Source: Methylobacter sp.
GTDB taxonomy: Bacteria > Pseudomonadota > Gammaproteobacteria > Methylococcales > Methylomonadaceae
Assembly (NCBI GenBank): GCA_026399025.1
Contig: JAPLRU010000047.1
Coordinates: forward strand, 2,650 to 66,649
DNA length: 64,000 bases
Direction of reading: 5' to 3'
Below are positions 36,379 to 45,699 of this stretch, piece after piece. The translations under genes were made by a program, and so were the position numbers. The notes under the pieces are model-generated. The model ran no database searches and was not told the DNA's origin. It saw nothing but the letters and a program-made list of their open reading frames with translations. The first letter of the stretch is position 1. Each line of letters starts with the position of its first letter.

Positions 36379-37560
36379 ATGCCCCACATTCAAAATAGCA
36401 GTGACGCTAAGTTTTTGTACGTTTCATTGCCTGCATTACCGGTCCTTTTGAGCGGTGTCGCCGTCGGCTGGCAAAGCGGGATTACTTGGTATGGGATGTT
36501 GCTTGGTTTGTTGTTGGTGTTTGGCGCAATCGGATGCGGCTTGTTTTTGTGGCGGCGCCATGTGGACGAGCTGACGCAAATCAACTCCCGCTGGGAGCGG
36601 GACGAAAACAGCAAAATAGATGCGGTTGTGACTTATACCACCGAGTTAGAGCGGCTACTGTTAACTATCAGCCCTATACTTTCCCAACAGGTAATGGTTT
36701 CGCGTGAACATACCGAGCAAGAGATTATTTCGCTGACCAGTCGTTTTGCCGCCATGGTCAACGAGCTTCAGCAGATCGTTGATAGTACCGATAACACCTT
36801 GGGCGGGCAGCATTACCATCTGGACAGTGTTATCAATACCAGTCGCGATCTGTTGCAACCTATTTTGCAATCGCTCAGGCAAACTCACCAGTTAGAAAGT
36901 GATATTCAGGGCGAGTTGCAAAAATTATCCACTTATCTGGGCGAACTGAACGCCATCACTACAGAAGCAGGTGAGTTAACGGGGCGCATTGACTTATTGG
37001 CCCTTAATGCGACGAATGAGGCAGCTTTAGCGGGGGAGCAAGGACAAGGTTTTGCCGCTGTTGCTAAAGATGCCCGTAAATTGGCGGATGACTCTTTACA
37101 TATCGACCGGCGATTGGGCGGCAAAGTTAACGCTATTATTGCAAGCGTAAATACTGCATTGAACATATCGGCAAATTCCATACAGGTTGACGACTCGACC
37201 CTGTTTCAAGCCGAAGCCAATATCAACCAAACCTTATCTCACTTGGGCCTAGCCTTGACTCATTACCGCGACGATGTTGAAGCGCTCAGAAACAACGCCG
37301 AGCAAGTGCGCAGCGAAATTAATAATGTGCTGGTCGCCTTGCAGTTTCAGGATCGTGTCAGCCAAATATTGACGCAAGTCGAAAATAACTTGCTGAATCT
37401 GCAAAAAACCATTGAAAAAATACAGCAGCAAGGCAGTAGCCGCGACGGCAATATGCTTCAAGTCGATCAAGCTGTGGAACATATAGAAGAAAACTACAAG
37501 TCGGTCAATTCCAGGCCTAATCCTGAGCAAAGCGACTCAGACGAACTTACTTTTTTTTAA
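36379..37560 (+). CDS. Receptor-like signalling protein with CheZ-like DxxxQ motif
   Basis: From ATG 36379 (GAGGA 5 nt upstream) the 393-aa protein has one or two N-terminal membrane helices (about 18-60), a cytoplasmic coiled-coil, and a degenerate receptor tip: RIDLLALNATNEAALAGEQGQGFAAVAKDARKLA, where the usual tip Arg is Leu. Near the C-terminus it has LVALQFQDRVSQILTQVENNL, giving D325xxxQ329. CheZ phosphatases use the same Asp and Gln spacing (QDFQDLTGQ) to dephosphorylate CheY-P. The protein ends in an acidic, hydrophobic tail, SDSDELTFF, like the CheY-binding tail of CheZ. No cheZ was seen in the window, and cheY begins 21 nt downstream. Phosphatase function is inference. Alternatively, it is a divergent receptor. 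Confidence 0.75.
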   Translation: MPHIQNSSDAKFLYVSLPALPVLLSGVAVGWQSGITWYGMLLGLLLVFGAIGCGLFLWRRHVDELTQINSRWERDENSKIDAVVTYTTELERLLLTISPILSQQVMVSREHTEQEIISLTSRFAAMVNELQQIVDSTDNTLGGQHYHLDSVINTSRDLLQPILQSLRQTHQLESDIQGELQKLSTYLGELNAITTEAGELTGRIDLLALNATNEAALAGEQGQGFAAVAKDARKLADDSLHIDRRLGGKVNAIIASVNTALNISANSIQVDDSTLFQAEANINQTLSHLGLALTHYRDDVEALRNNAEQVRSEINNVLVALQFQDRVSQILTQVENNLLNLQKTIEKIQQQGSSRDGNMLQVDQAVEHIEENYKSVNSRPNPEQSDSDELTFF

Positions 37561-37581
37561 TTTAACACCGGGCTTTAACTT

Positions 37582-37950
37582 ATGGCAAAAACAATTATGA
37601 TCGTGGACGACTCCGCTTCAATGCGACAAGTAGTCGGTATTGCGCTAAAAGGAGCGGGTTATGAGGTGATCGAAGCGCAGGATGGTAAGGATGCGTTAAG
37701 CAAATTGACTGGAGTTAAAATCCATCTTATCGTCAGCGATATTAATATGCCGGTTATGGACGGTATTGCTTTTGTTAAAGCCGTTAAACAACTCGATCAG
37801 TACAAATTTACTCCGATTATTATGCTGACCACCGAAATGGAGCCGGAGAAAAAAATGGCGGCTAAAGAGGCCGGCGCTAAAGCCTGGGTGACCAAACCGT
37901 TTCAGCCGCCTATTTTACTTGCGGCGATTGCTAAATTAGTGTTGCCTTAA
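37582..37950 (+). CDS. cheY: Chemotaxis response regulator CheY
   Basis: The 122-aa single-domain receiver has the acidic pair in MIVDDSASMRQVV, the phospho-acceptor Asp in IVSDINMPVMDG, Thr in MLTTEMEP and Lys in VTKPFQPP. There is no output domain. Phosphorylated CheY leaves the receptor array to control the flagellar motor or another target. It lies between the receptor-like gene and STAS gene in the plus-strand operon, with short gaps (21 and 18 nt). Its length is standard. No motor or flagellar gene lies within the window, so the output is not visible here. Confidence 0.95.
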   Translation: MAKTIMIVDDSASMRQVVGIALKGAGYEVIEAQDGKDALSKLTGVKIHLIVSDINMPVMDGIAFVKAVKQLDQYKFTPIIMLTTEMEPEKKMAAKEAGAKAWVTKPFQPPILLAAIAKLVLP

Positions 37951-37968
37951 CCTTATCCGGGAGCTGTC

Positions 37969-38301
37969 ATGGCCGCAAAAGCTAAAAAAGACGACGGAAT
38001 ACTGCACTTGTCAATTAAAGACGACATGACAATCTATAATGCGCAATCCTTAAAGGAAACCTTGTTGGGCTATTGCCATACCGGTACCCAAGAATTGCAG
38101 CTTGATTTGTCGGCGGTTAATGAAATAGACAGCGCGGGTTTACAGTTGCTGCTGCTGTTAAAGGCGGAAGCCCAGAAACGGGCATTTACCCTGCGCTTGT
38201 TGCGCCATAGCGAAGCGGTGATTGAGGTTTTTGAATTACTCAAACTCGGTATGTATTTTGGCGATCCTATTGTTATTCCCGCTAATTGGAAAAAATCATG
38301 A
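37969..38301 (+). CDS. STAS-domain protein in the chemotaxis operon
   Basis: The 110-aa protein is a single STAS domain of the anti-sigma-antagonist type. The expected phosphorylatable site is present as the Ser in VNEIDSAGLQLLLLLKAEAQ, followed by a helix and AVIEVFELLKLGMYFG. STAS proteins in chemotaxis loci often act as partners of anti-sigma factors or kinases; the exact partner is unknown. The stop overlaps the ATG of cheA (ATGA at 38298-38301), so the pair should be translated together and made in similar amounts. No cognate kinase of the anti-sigma type was seen in the window. Confidence 0.9.
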   Translation: MAAKAKKDDGILHLSIKDDMTIYNAQSLKETLLGYCHTGTQELQLDLSAVNEIDSAGLQLLLLLKAEAQKRAFTLRLLRHSEAVIEVFELLKLGMYFGDPIVIPANWKKS

Positions 38302-40484
38302 GCGATATAAATCCCGCCTTAGAAACCTTTTCCCAGGAAGTCGACGAATTACTGTCGGCAATGGAAGAAGCCCTGTTAGGGCTGGAAGGAATGCCCGATG
38401 ACGCCGATTGCATTAACAGCATCTTTCGCGCCATGCATACTATTAAAGGTTCTTCGGGATTGTTCGGATTTGATGATGTTGTAGCATTCGCCCATGAGGC
38501 CGAAACCGTATTAGACCGGGTTAGAAACGGCGAGCGTGCGATTGATGCCGAACTCATCGCGGTTTTGCTGGCCTGCAAAGACCATACGGCACAACTGATT
38601 CAACATGCTCTTTTCAATGAAGACGAGGCGCTGCCGGAGGTCTTGCAACAGCAAAGCCTTGACTTAATTACGCGCTTAACCGGCCAATCGGCTACCGCCG
38701 GCATGCCTACGACTCAAGAAGAAAAAGCCGATCACTTCGAGGTCGATGTCAATACCACGGACAGCAGCGATAACTGGGTTATCAGCTTGGCATTCAAGCA
38801 GAATGCTCTTCGTAACGGCATGGATCCTTTATCCTTCATTCGTTATCTGCAAACGCTGGGTAAAATCATCGAAGTGATTATTACCATGCCGACGCTTCCT
38901 CGTATTGAGGAGATGAATCCGGAAGACTGCTATCTTAATTTTAAAATCGCCTTTAACAGCAGTGTTGACAAAAAGACGATAGAAGACGTATTTGAGTTCG
39001 CCGAAGACGATTGCGTTATTACTATCTTGCCGCCGCATTCCAGACAAGAACATTATTTGAAGTTGCTGGCGGATTTACCGGAAGACCAGGTTAAACGCTT
39101 AGGTGAAATGCTGGTCGAGATCGGCGCCTTAACTGAAAAAGAAGTGTCTATTATCCTGCATGAACAGCATAACGAAGAACATGCCGATAAAAGGCCTCTG
39201 GGCGAAATATTGGTCGCTAAAAATATTTTGCAGCAACCTGTCATCGAGCAAGCGCTTAAAAAACAAGAATCGGTCAAACAAAAGGTCAACAAAGAATCCA
39301 ATTACATTCGGGTCGATGCCGCCAAGCTGGGTTATCTGATTAATTTGGTCGGTGAACTGGTCATTTCAGGCGCCGCGATGCGGTTGATGGTCGATAAGCA
39401 CGGCTTATCGGATGTCGACGATGTCGCCTCGACCATGAGCCATTTGGTCGAAGATATACGCGACACCGCATTGCAATTGCGCATGGTGCAAATCGGCGAG
39501 ACCTTTACCCGCTTTCAGCGCGTGGTACATGATGTCAGCAAGGAATTGGGCAAGCAAATTCAATTGCAAATCACCGGCGGTGAAGCCGAATTGGATAAAA
39601 CCGTGGTGGAGAAAATCAACGATCCGCTGACTCATCTGGTGCGCAATTCGCTGGACCATGGCATTGAAACGCCGGCGGTACGACTGCGCGCCGGTAAACC
39701 TGAAAAAGGCACGATACAGCTTAATGCTTATCACGATTCGGGACGCATCGTGATTCAGATCAGCGATGACGGGCAAGGTCTGGACCCGGACAAAATCGTC
39801 GCCAAAGCCATTGCCAAAGGATTGGTTAAACCGGATCAAATACTCAGCAAACATGAAATTTACAACCTTATTTTCGAACCCGGCTTAAGCACCAAAGAAG
39901 AAGCCAGCAATCTATCCGGTCGCGGCGTCGGCATGGATGTGGTCAGGCGCAATATTGAAGCCTTACGCGGCAACGTCTCCGTTGATAGCGAATTAGGGCA
40001 AGGCACTACGGTAACCATACACTTGCCGTTAACGCTGGCGATTATCGATGGCTTTATGGTCGAAGCGCAAAAGGAACGTTACATTATTCCGCTGAGCATG
40101 GTCGAAGAATGCGTCGAAATGAGCAGCGATGAATGGCAAATCGATGATATTCAACATTATGTCAATTTGCGCGGGCAAGTTTTGCCCTATTTACGTTTAG
40201 GCGACTTTTTCCATAAGAATAAAAAACATACGCATACGCAGCGGGAAAGCTTGGTCGTCGTGCGTTTCGGCGACGCAAAAGCGGGTTTTGTGGTCGATGA
40301 ATTACACGGCGAAAATCAAACCGTGATTAAACCGCTCGGCAAATTGTTTGAGAATCTCAACGGTATTGGTGGCGCCACTGTGTTAGGTAGCGGCGATGTG
40401 GCGTTAATTCTCGATGTGCAGGGGCTTATTCAACACGCGAAAAAGCGGGTGAATCCGGCTTTGGCCTTGTCATCGATGGCTTAA
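38298..40484 (+). CDS. cheA: Chemotaxis histidine kinase CheA
   Basis: The 728-aa protein starts at ATG 38298 in the stop of the STAS gene. The P1 HPt has His47 in FRAMHTIKGSSGLFG. A P2-like region (about 150-245, FKQNALRNGMDPLSFIRYLQ) and an additional helical segment (about 255-330, LGEMLVEIGALTEKEVSIIL and RPLGEILVAKNILQQP, which form a repeated motif) follow. Then come dimerisation and kinase domains with HLVRNSLDHGIE, DDGQGLD and GRGVGMDVVR, and a C-terminal CheW-like domain from about 580 (GFMVEAQKERYIIPLSMVEEC). The kinase is complete and should phosphorylate CheY and CheB. It uses the receptors encoded nearby for input. Confidence 0.96.
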   Translation: MSDINPALETFSQEVDELLSAMEEALLGLEGMPDDADCINSIFRAMHTIKGSSGLFGFDDVVAFAHEAETVLDRVRNGERAIDAELIAVLLACKDHTAQLIQHALFNEDEALPEVLQQQSLDLITRLTGQSATAGMPTTQEEKADHFEVDVNTTDSSDNWVISLAFKQNALRNGMDPLSFIRYLQTLGKIIEVIITMPTLPRIEEMNPEDCYLNFKIAFNSSVDKKTIEDVFEFAEDDCVITILPPHSRQEHYLKLLADLPEDQVKRLGEMLVEIGALTEKEVSIILHEQHNEEHADKRPLGEILVAKNILQQPVIEQALKKQESVKQKVNKESNYIRVDAAKLGYLINLVGELVISGAAMRLMVDKHGLSDVDDVASTMSHLVEDIRDTALQLRMVQIGETFTRFQRVVHDVSKELGKQIQLQITGGEAELDKTVVEKINDPLTHLVRNSLDHGIETPAVRLRAGKPEKGTIQLNAYHDSGRIVIQISDDGQGLDPDKIVAKAIAKGLVKPDQILSKHEIYNLIFEPGLSTKEEASNLSGRGVGMDVVRRNIEALRGNVSVDSELGQGTTVTIHLPLTLAIIDGFMVEAQKERYIIPLSMVEECVEMSSDEWQIDDIQHYVNLRGQVLPYLRLGDFFHKNKKHTHTQRESLVVVRFGDAKAGFVVDELHGENQTVIKPLGKLFENLNGIGGATVLGSGDVALILDVQGLIQHAKKRVNPALALSSMA

Positions 40485-40509
40485 AAGTATCTGTTGTGAA
40501 AGTGGGGGC

Positions 40510-41016
40510 ATGATGACAACGATTAACTACGAAGCGGATATTGTTGCTTGGGCTAATGAACAAGCTTGGCTAGTTCGTAATAAAAAATTTGAATTGCTTG
40601 ATCTTGAGCATATCGCTGAGGAAATAGAAGACGTGGGTAAAAGTGAGCAACGTGAACTGGCAAATAGGATGGCGGTGTTGCTTTGCCATCTTCTTAGGCA
40701 GTATCAACCCGCGCGCCAAGGAGCTAGTTGGCTGGCCACAATCGCCGCGCCTGTTCCGGACAGGCTTGCGGCATACACACCATCCTTGGCGATAAAAACG
40801 CAAAGAAATCGTGTTAAACGTCGACTAAATAAAACTCCCAGCTTGAAAAGCTGTTTAAAAGATCCTGAATGGTGGGCTGACGCATGGGACGATGCGCGCG
40901 ATGCAATAGAAAAGGAAACCGGGATTTCATACGAAAAATTTCGTGAGCAATGTCCTTGGACGGTGGAAAATATTTTAATGGATAATTGGCTTCCACCGTT
41001 TTTTGAGACTAATTGA
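40510..41016 (+). CDS. DUF29 family protein with an in-frame insertion
   Basis: The 168-aa protein has the full DUF29 plan: NYEADIVAWANEQAWLVRNK, LDLEHIAEEIEDVGKSEQRE, RMAVLLCHLLRQYQPARQG, then TQRNRVKRRLNKTPSL and an EQCPW motif near the end. GGGGG precedes the ATG. The DUF29 copy at the left edge has SWELTI joined directly to VEQR, whereas here SWLATI is followed by 17 extra codons (40744-40794) before KTQR. The insert contains a small hairpin and is described separately. Function is unknown. The gene lies 26 nt after cheA and before three receptors. Whether it has a role in chemotaxis is open. Confidence 0.88.
   Translation: MMTTINYEADIVAWANEQAWLVRNKKFELLDLEHIAEEIEDVGKSEQRELANRMAVLLCHLLRQYQPARQGASWLATIAAPVPDRLAAYTPSLAIKTQRNRVKRRLNKTPSLKSCLKDPEWWADAWDDARDAIEKETGISYEKFREQCPWTVENILMDNWLPPFFETN
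40744..40794 (+). repeat. 17-codon in-frame hairpin insertion inside DUF29 gene
   Basis: The added segment encodes AAPVPDRLAAYTPSLA plus one Ile. It contains GCCTGT (40749-40754) and ACAGGC (40760-40765) around a 5-nt loop. Comparison with the DUF29 copy at 1-366 shows no equivalent. It keeps the frame open and resembles palindromic elements inserted in coding genes in other bacteria. Confidence 0.7.
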
Positions 41017-41147
41017 AATTTCTATCACAATTTCGCACCCATAGGTATTAATAGTTAGTACTTTAGGTAACTCGATCAACCTAATAATGAGTATGAATGC
41101 TCTATGAATATTAACGACTTAATTAAAAATACTTCGGGAGTTTCATC

Positions 41148-42713
41148 ATGCTAAACAACCTCACGATCAAAGCCCGCCTCATTCTGGTCGTGGGTTTCAT
41201 GTCCCTGCTCGCTATTACATTGGGCACGCTCGGCTTGAGCGGAATGAATAAAGCCAATCAAGGCTTACTCAGCGTTTATGCCGATCGTACCGTGCCCATG
41301 GGGAAATTGGCTGAAATAAATGCAAAGTTATTGGATAACCGCATCGCCGCTGTCAACAGTTTGGTATTTAAAGGCGAAGATCAGAAAAATATCGAACGTA
41401 TTAGAAAAAATATTATCGATATTAATAAGCTGTGGGACGAATACACTGCGACCAAGGCGACTGTGGAAGAAAAGAAACTGGCCGACAAATTTGCGGTTGA
41501 CCGTAAACGCTTTGTGGTTGAAGGTTTAAATCCTGTTACGGAATATTTGGCGGCCGGAAATACCGAAGCCGTGGAAAAAACCATCCAAGAAGCGGTTCGT
41601 CCCTTATTTGTGCCGGTTAGAGAAGGCGTCAATGCGTTGATGCAGTTACAGTTGGATGTCGCCAAGCAGGAATATGAAGCCGCTCAAGTGCGTTATCAAG
41701 AGACCCGGTTTATTTCTCTAGTGCTTCTGACGGTTGGCTTGTTATTGTCGATGTTCATTGGCTTTATGCTGGTTCGGGGAATTTCGCGTTCTTTGTCTAC
41801 GATGCAACGGTTTGCGGAGTCTTTGGCGCAAGGCGATCTGACGGCGCGCATTGATTTTGAGCAAAACGATGAAATCGGCGTTTTGGCTCAAGCCATGACA
41901 AGCATGCGCGACCAGCTTAGCGGCGTTGTGCAACAAGTTCGCACCAACTCCGATGCATTAGGCAGCGCCTCGCAACAAATCAGCGCGACCGCGCAGTCTA
42001 TCAGTCAAAGCGCAACCGAACAGGCTTCAGGCGTTGAGCAAACCACGGCCTCCATCGAAGAGTTAAGTTCTTCGGTCAAACAAAATGCCGATAATGCCAA
42101 AGTCACCAATAGCATGGCAACGGCCGCCGCTGCGGAAGCCACCAACGGCGGGCAAGCGGTGAAGCGCACGGTGGACGCGATGAAGGAAATCGCCGAAAAA
42201 ATCGGTTTGATTGAAGATATTGCTTATAAAACCAATTTGTTATCGCTTAATGCGGCGATTGAGGCGGCAAGGGCCGGTGAGCATGGCAAAGGCTTTACCG
42301 TGGTGGCCGCCGAAGTCAGAAAGCTGGCGGAGAACAGTCGAATAACGGCGCAAGAAATTAATAGCTTGGCAAAAAGCAGCGTCAAAATTGCCGAAGATGC
42401 GGGTCTACTGCTGGGAGAAATCGTGCCTAAGATTCAGAAAACCGCCGATTTGGTCGATGAAATTACCTCAGCCTCGCAAGAACAGGCGCAAGGTATAGGT
42501 CAAATCAACGATGCGGTTGCTCAACTGGATAAAGCCGCGCAACAAAATGCATCGGGCTCGGAACAACTGGCCGCTACTGCGGAAGAGTTGAGCGGTCAGG
42601 CGATGCAGTTACAGCAGGTTATGTCGTTTTTTAAGGTGGAGACGGAGCAAAGCCGCTTTGCTAAAGTCCAACCGAGTCAATTCGGCCGACAGAAAAAATA
42701 CTCCGCAAAATGA
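41148..42713 (+). CDS. Methyl-accepting chemotaxis protein, 4HB sensor
   Basis: The 521-aa receptor has two membrane helices (about 12-32 and 190-212) around a roughly 150-residue four-helix-bundle sensor. This domain type senses small ligands directly or through binding proteins. HAMP follows, then the hairpin with [37 protein letters not shown] at the tip. The C-terminus ([10 protein letters not shown]) lacks an aromatic pentapeptide. The sensor shares the pattern [25 protein letters not shown] with the Aer-like receptors' periplasmic parts. GGGAG precedes the ATG. It is 131 nt after the DUF29 gene, so it may be part of the che operon. Confidence 0.93.
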   Translation: MLNNLTIKARLILVVGFMSLLAITLGTLGLSGMNKANQGLLSVYADRTVPMGKLAEINAKLLDNRIAAVNSLVFKGEDQKNIERIRKNIIDINKLWDEYTATKATVEEKKLADKFAVDRKRFVVEGLNPVTEYLAAGNTEAVEKTIQEAVRPLFVPVREGVNALMQLQLDVAKQEYEAAQVRYQETRFISLVLLTVGLLLSMFIGFMLVRGISRSLSTMQRFAESLAQGDLTARIDFEQNDEIGVLAQAMTSMRDQLSGVVQQVRTNSDALGSASQQISATAQSISQSATEQASGVEQTTASIEELSSSVKQNADNAKVTNSMATAAAAEATNGGQAVKRTVDAMKEIAEKIGLIEDIAYKTNLLSLNAAIEAARAGEHGKGFTVVAAEVRKLAENSRITAQEINSLAKSSVKIAEDAGLLLGEIVPKIQKTADLVDEITSASQEQAQGIGQINDAVAQLDKAAQQNASGSEQLAATAEELSGQAMQLQQVMSFFKVETEQSRFAKVQPSQFGRQKKYSAK

Positions 42714-42789
42714 GTATTCGGTTTCAGCCTTTTCATGCTTTGGCGTCACCAACGACAGCCATTTTGGGTCAATTTAAAGAGGAAGTGAT

Positions 42790-42912
42790 ATGGGGCATAT
42801 TTTTGCGGACATTAAATTCAGCAAGCCGTGTAAGCCGGATTTAATATCGATATTAGACCCTTCCTTATGGATACTGCCGCCTAAGTCACCCGGTCGACGA
42901 GAATTCCGGTAG
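42790..42912 (+). pseudogene. Possible remnant of a clan AA aspartic-protease-like gene
   Basis: A 40-codon frame begins MGHIFADIKFSKPCKPDL, with GAGGA upstream. This resembles the start of small retropepsin-like 'clan AA' proteins, which then have a LVDTGA active site. Here the sequence continues ISILDPSLWILPP and stops, so the active-site part is absent. It could be a truncated relic or chance; confidence is low. It sits in the gap between two receptor genes. Confidence 0.35.
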
Positions 42913-43014
42913 TCTTTATCTTCCCCCGTGCCGGATATAAAGGCGGCACTGTAGGTTAATCCAAGTTGCGCCCCCTAAACGACTAAACTGATACCTCACA
43001 AGGACTCCTTGTTT

Positions 43015-45084
43015 ATGAACATAAAAGATTTAAGCATAAAAACCAAAATATTAAGCGGTGCGTTGCTGTTGGTATTGATTACCTGCGGATTCGGTATGCT
43101 GTCGAAACTTTATATCGGAAAAGTATCGGGTTCGCTATTCGGCATTACCGACAACAACGGTAAAGCGGTTGAATACGCGACCGGGGTCGAGCGCATGGCG
43201 CTGGCGACCATTATGGAAGAAAAAAATTACCTGTTGCAGGAAAAGGATGAAATTCATCAGCGCGCCGAACAAAATGTCAAAGAGCTGAACGGCTATTTGG
43301 ATAAAGTGGATGAACTGGCCAAGCAATACAATAATACGGAGTTATTGGAACAATCGAAGACGGCAAGAAAAGGGACGGCTCAGTATGCCGAGAAGTACCG
43401 GGCCGGCGTTGCCGCATTGAAAGCGAACAAGCAAGCCGTCGCGGATATGGTGGAAAAGGGCCAAGTCGTAGCCGATGCGGCCGATAAGATGCTCAAAAGG
43501 CAGGTCGGCCTTTACACCGACGCAATGAAAAAAGGTTTGAGCGCTCAAGAGCTTGATCAGTATGTTCAGCGTTATATCGTCACGACCAATATCTCCGTTA
43601 AAGCGATGACTATCATGCGTGCGGAAAAAGAAGAAGTGAATTACAAAGATCGCGTCGCTTGGAAAAAAATGGAAGTTTTATTGCCGGAGTTAATGAGTTT
43701 ATATGACGATCTGCAAAAAATCGTCCTGAACGAAGAAGGACTCAAATTAATTGCAGAAATGCGTAATGGAACGCGGGATTATACCGAGTCAGCCAAGACC
43801 TGGATAGAAAACGACAACAAACTTAAAGCTATTTTGGCGGATATGGCGAATTTGGGCGGCAATGTGATCAAGCAGGCACAAGACGCCGAGGCTGCCGGTT
43901 ATGCTCAGCTAGGCAATGCCCGTAGCGAAGCCCAACATTTAGTCAGCGATGCCAATAAAATCATTATCGGCACGATTATCCTGGCGATTGTATTGGGCGT
44001 CATGATCGCGTTGTTTTTAGCGTCGATGATCACCAAACCGATTATTTTGGGCGTTAAATTTGCCGAGTCTTTAGCGGAAGGCGATTTGACGGCGGAAATT
44101 GATATTGACCAAAAAGATGAAATCGGGGTCTTGGCTAACGCCCTGCAAGCCATGCGCGATCAGCTCAGCAGCGTTGTCCAGCAAGTCCGCACCAATTCCG
44201 ACGCGTTGGGCAATGCTTCGCAGGAAATCAGCGCAACCGCTCAAGCTATCAGTCAAAGCGCGACCGAACAGGCTTCGGGCGTTGAGCAAACCACGACGTC
44301 TATTGAACAGTTGAATTCTTCGGTCAAACAAAATGCCGACAATGCCAAAGTCACCAACAATATGGCGACGGAAGCGGCGGCGGAAGCCGCTAATGGCGGA
44401 GAGGCTGTAATACGCACGGTGGAGGCGATGAAGGAAATTGCTGAAAAAATCAGCCTCATTGAAGATATTGCCTACAAAACCAATTTGTTATCGCTTAATG
44501 CGGCCATCGAAGCCGCTTTGGCCGGTGAACACGGCAAAGGTTTTACCGTCGTCGCCGCCGAAGTCAGAAAACTGGCGGAAAACAGCCGAATCACGGCGCA
44601 AGAAATTAATAGCTTGGCAAAAAACAGCGTTAAGATTGCCGAAGATGCAGGCACTTTGCTGAAACAAATGGTGCCCAAAATTCAGAAAACCGCCGACTTG
44701 GTCGATGAAATTACCGCCGCTTCCGAAGAACAGGCTCATGGCATTGGTCAGATCAGCGATGCGGTCGGCCAACTGGATAAAGCGGCGCAACAAAACGCAT
44801 CGGGATCGGAGCAACTGGCCGCCACTGCGGAAGAACTGAGTGGTCAGGCCATGCAATTGCAACAAGTTATGGCATTCTTTAAAGTCGATGCCAACCAGCG
44901 CCGTGCCGTCAAGAGTCAAGCTGTTACTCAATTTAACAAGCCGGCCGGTACAAACGCCAGCAAAAAAATAACGCCTCATTTTACTTCGGTCGAGTCTTCT
45001 CCTGTCATCGCCAAGCCCTTACCGGGCATTAAGGCGGCGGGAATCAAACCTGAATTTAATGAACATGATTTTGAACGATTTTGA
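43015..45084 (+). CDS. Methyl-accepting chemotaxis protein, large helical sensor, tethered tail
   Basis: The 689-aa receptor starts at ATG 43015 (a TTG 6 nt upstream shares the frame). Two membrane helices (about 13-33 and 318-340) enclose about 280 residues of helical sequence with the look of a helical bimodular (HBM) sensor, a type that can bind organic acids. HAMP and the hairpin follow. In the tip the sequence is [12 protein letters not shown]: Leu replaces the Arg conserved in the twin receptor at 45700 (EAARAGEHG). The C-terminal extension ends in EHDFERF, a CheR/CheB-tether-like pentapeptide. The sensor half is nearly identical to that of 45700, so the pair arose by a recent duplication, with cheW between. 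Confidence 0.92.
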   Translation: MNIKDLSIKTKILSGALLLVLITCGFGMLSKLYIGKVSGSLFGITDNNGKAVEYATGVERMALATIMEEKNYLLQEKDEIHQRAEQNVKELNGYLDKVDELAKQYNNTELLEQSKTARKGTAQYAEKYRAGVAALKANKQAVADMVEKGQVVADAADKMLKRQVGLYTDAMKKGLSAQELDQYVQRYIVTTNISVKAMTIMRAEKEEVNYKDRVAWKKMEVLLPELMSLYDDLQKIVLNEEGLKLIAEMRNGTRDYTESAKTWIENDNKLKAILADMANLGGNVIKQAQDAEAAGYAQLGNARSEAQHLVSDANKIIIGTIILAIVLGVMIALFLASMITKPIILGVKFAESLAEGDLTAEIDIDQKDEIGVLANALQAMRDQLSSVVQQVRTNSDALGNASQEISATAQAISQSATEQASGVEQTTTSIEQLNSSVKQNADNAKVTNNMATEAAAEAANGGEAVIRTVEAMKEIAEKISLIEDIAYKTNLLSLNAAIEAALAGEHGKGFTVVAAEVRKLAENSRITAQEINSLAKNSVKIAEDAGTLLKQMVPKIQKTADLVDEITAASEEQAHGIGQISDAVGQLDKAAQQNASGSEQLAATAEELSGQAMQLQQVMAFFKVDANQRRAVKSQAVTQFNKPAGTNASKKITPHFTSVESSPVIAKPLPGIKAAGIKPEFNEHDFERF

Positions 45085-45099
45085 CAGGTGGAATGAACC

Positions 45100-45636
45100 A
45101 TGAATCAATTGATACAAAAAAAAGAAAACAAAACCGAGATAATGGCTCAGGATCAACTCCGCCAATACCTGACGTTCCGGGCAGGCAATGAAAATCTGGC
45201 CATCAGTATTTTGGATGTTAAAGAAATCATCGAAATTAATACGATTACCGATGTGCCGATGACGCCCGATTACATTCGAGGCGTAATCAATTTACGCGGT
45301 AATGTGGTCCCGGTCATCGACTTATCGGCGCGTTTAGGTCGGCAAAGCAGCGAAATAACCAAACGCAGTTGCATTGTCCTGGTGCAGGTTGAATATAATG
45401 AAGACGCCCAATTGTTGGGTATGCTGGTCGATGCTGTCGATGAAATTTTGGAAATTCCTGAAACCAACATTATGCCGCCACCCGATTTTGGCGCCGATAT
45501 TCGGACTGATTTTATTCAGTCGATGGGACGGGTCGGCGATGCCTTTATTATTTTATTGAATATTAATCGGGTACTTTCGATAAAAGAATTATCTCAGCTC
45601 AAACAAGTTGCCGATTATGAAGGGACAATTGTATAG
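45100..45636 (+). CDS. cheW: Chemotaxis coupling protein CheW
   Basis: The 178-aa protein is a CheW adaptor: QYLTFRAGNENLAISILDVKEIIEINTIT, PDYIRGVINLRGNVVPVIDLSARLG and GMLVDAVDEILEIPETNI are diagnostic. The last third (MPPPDFGADIRTDFIQSMGR) leads into FIILLNINRVLS. CheW joins receptors to CheA. A short N-terminal extension of about 20 residues precedes the domain. It starts 15 nt after the receptor at 43015 and is followed 63 nt later by the near-twin receptor at 45700. The position between the twins suggests that the two receptor genes were duplicated around it. Confidence 0.95.
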   Translation: MNQLIQKKENKTEIMAQDQLRQYLTFRAGNENLAISILDVKEIIEINTITDVPMTPDYIRGVINLRGNVVPVIDLSARLGRQSSEITKRSCIVLVQVEYNEDAQLLGMLVDAVDEILEIPETNIMPPPDFGADIRTDFIQSMGRVGDAFIILLNINRVLSIKELSQLKQVADYEGTIV

Positions 45637-45699
45637 AACGGGAACCAACATCCTGCCCTGCCTTACCTACCCGATAACTCTAACAAGGATTCATTGTTT

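Noticed and set aside
45651-45677. CCCGATAA resembling a sigma-28 -10 element before the receptor at 45700
   Set aside because: The bases at the expected -35 position do not resemble TAAA, so the match is likely chance.
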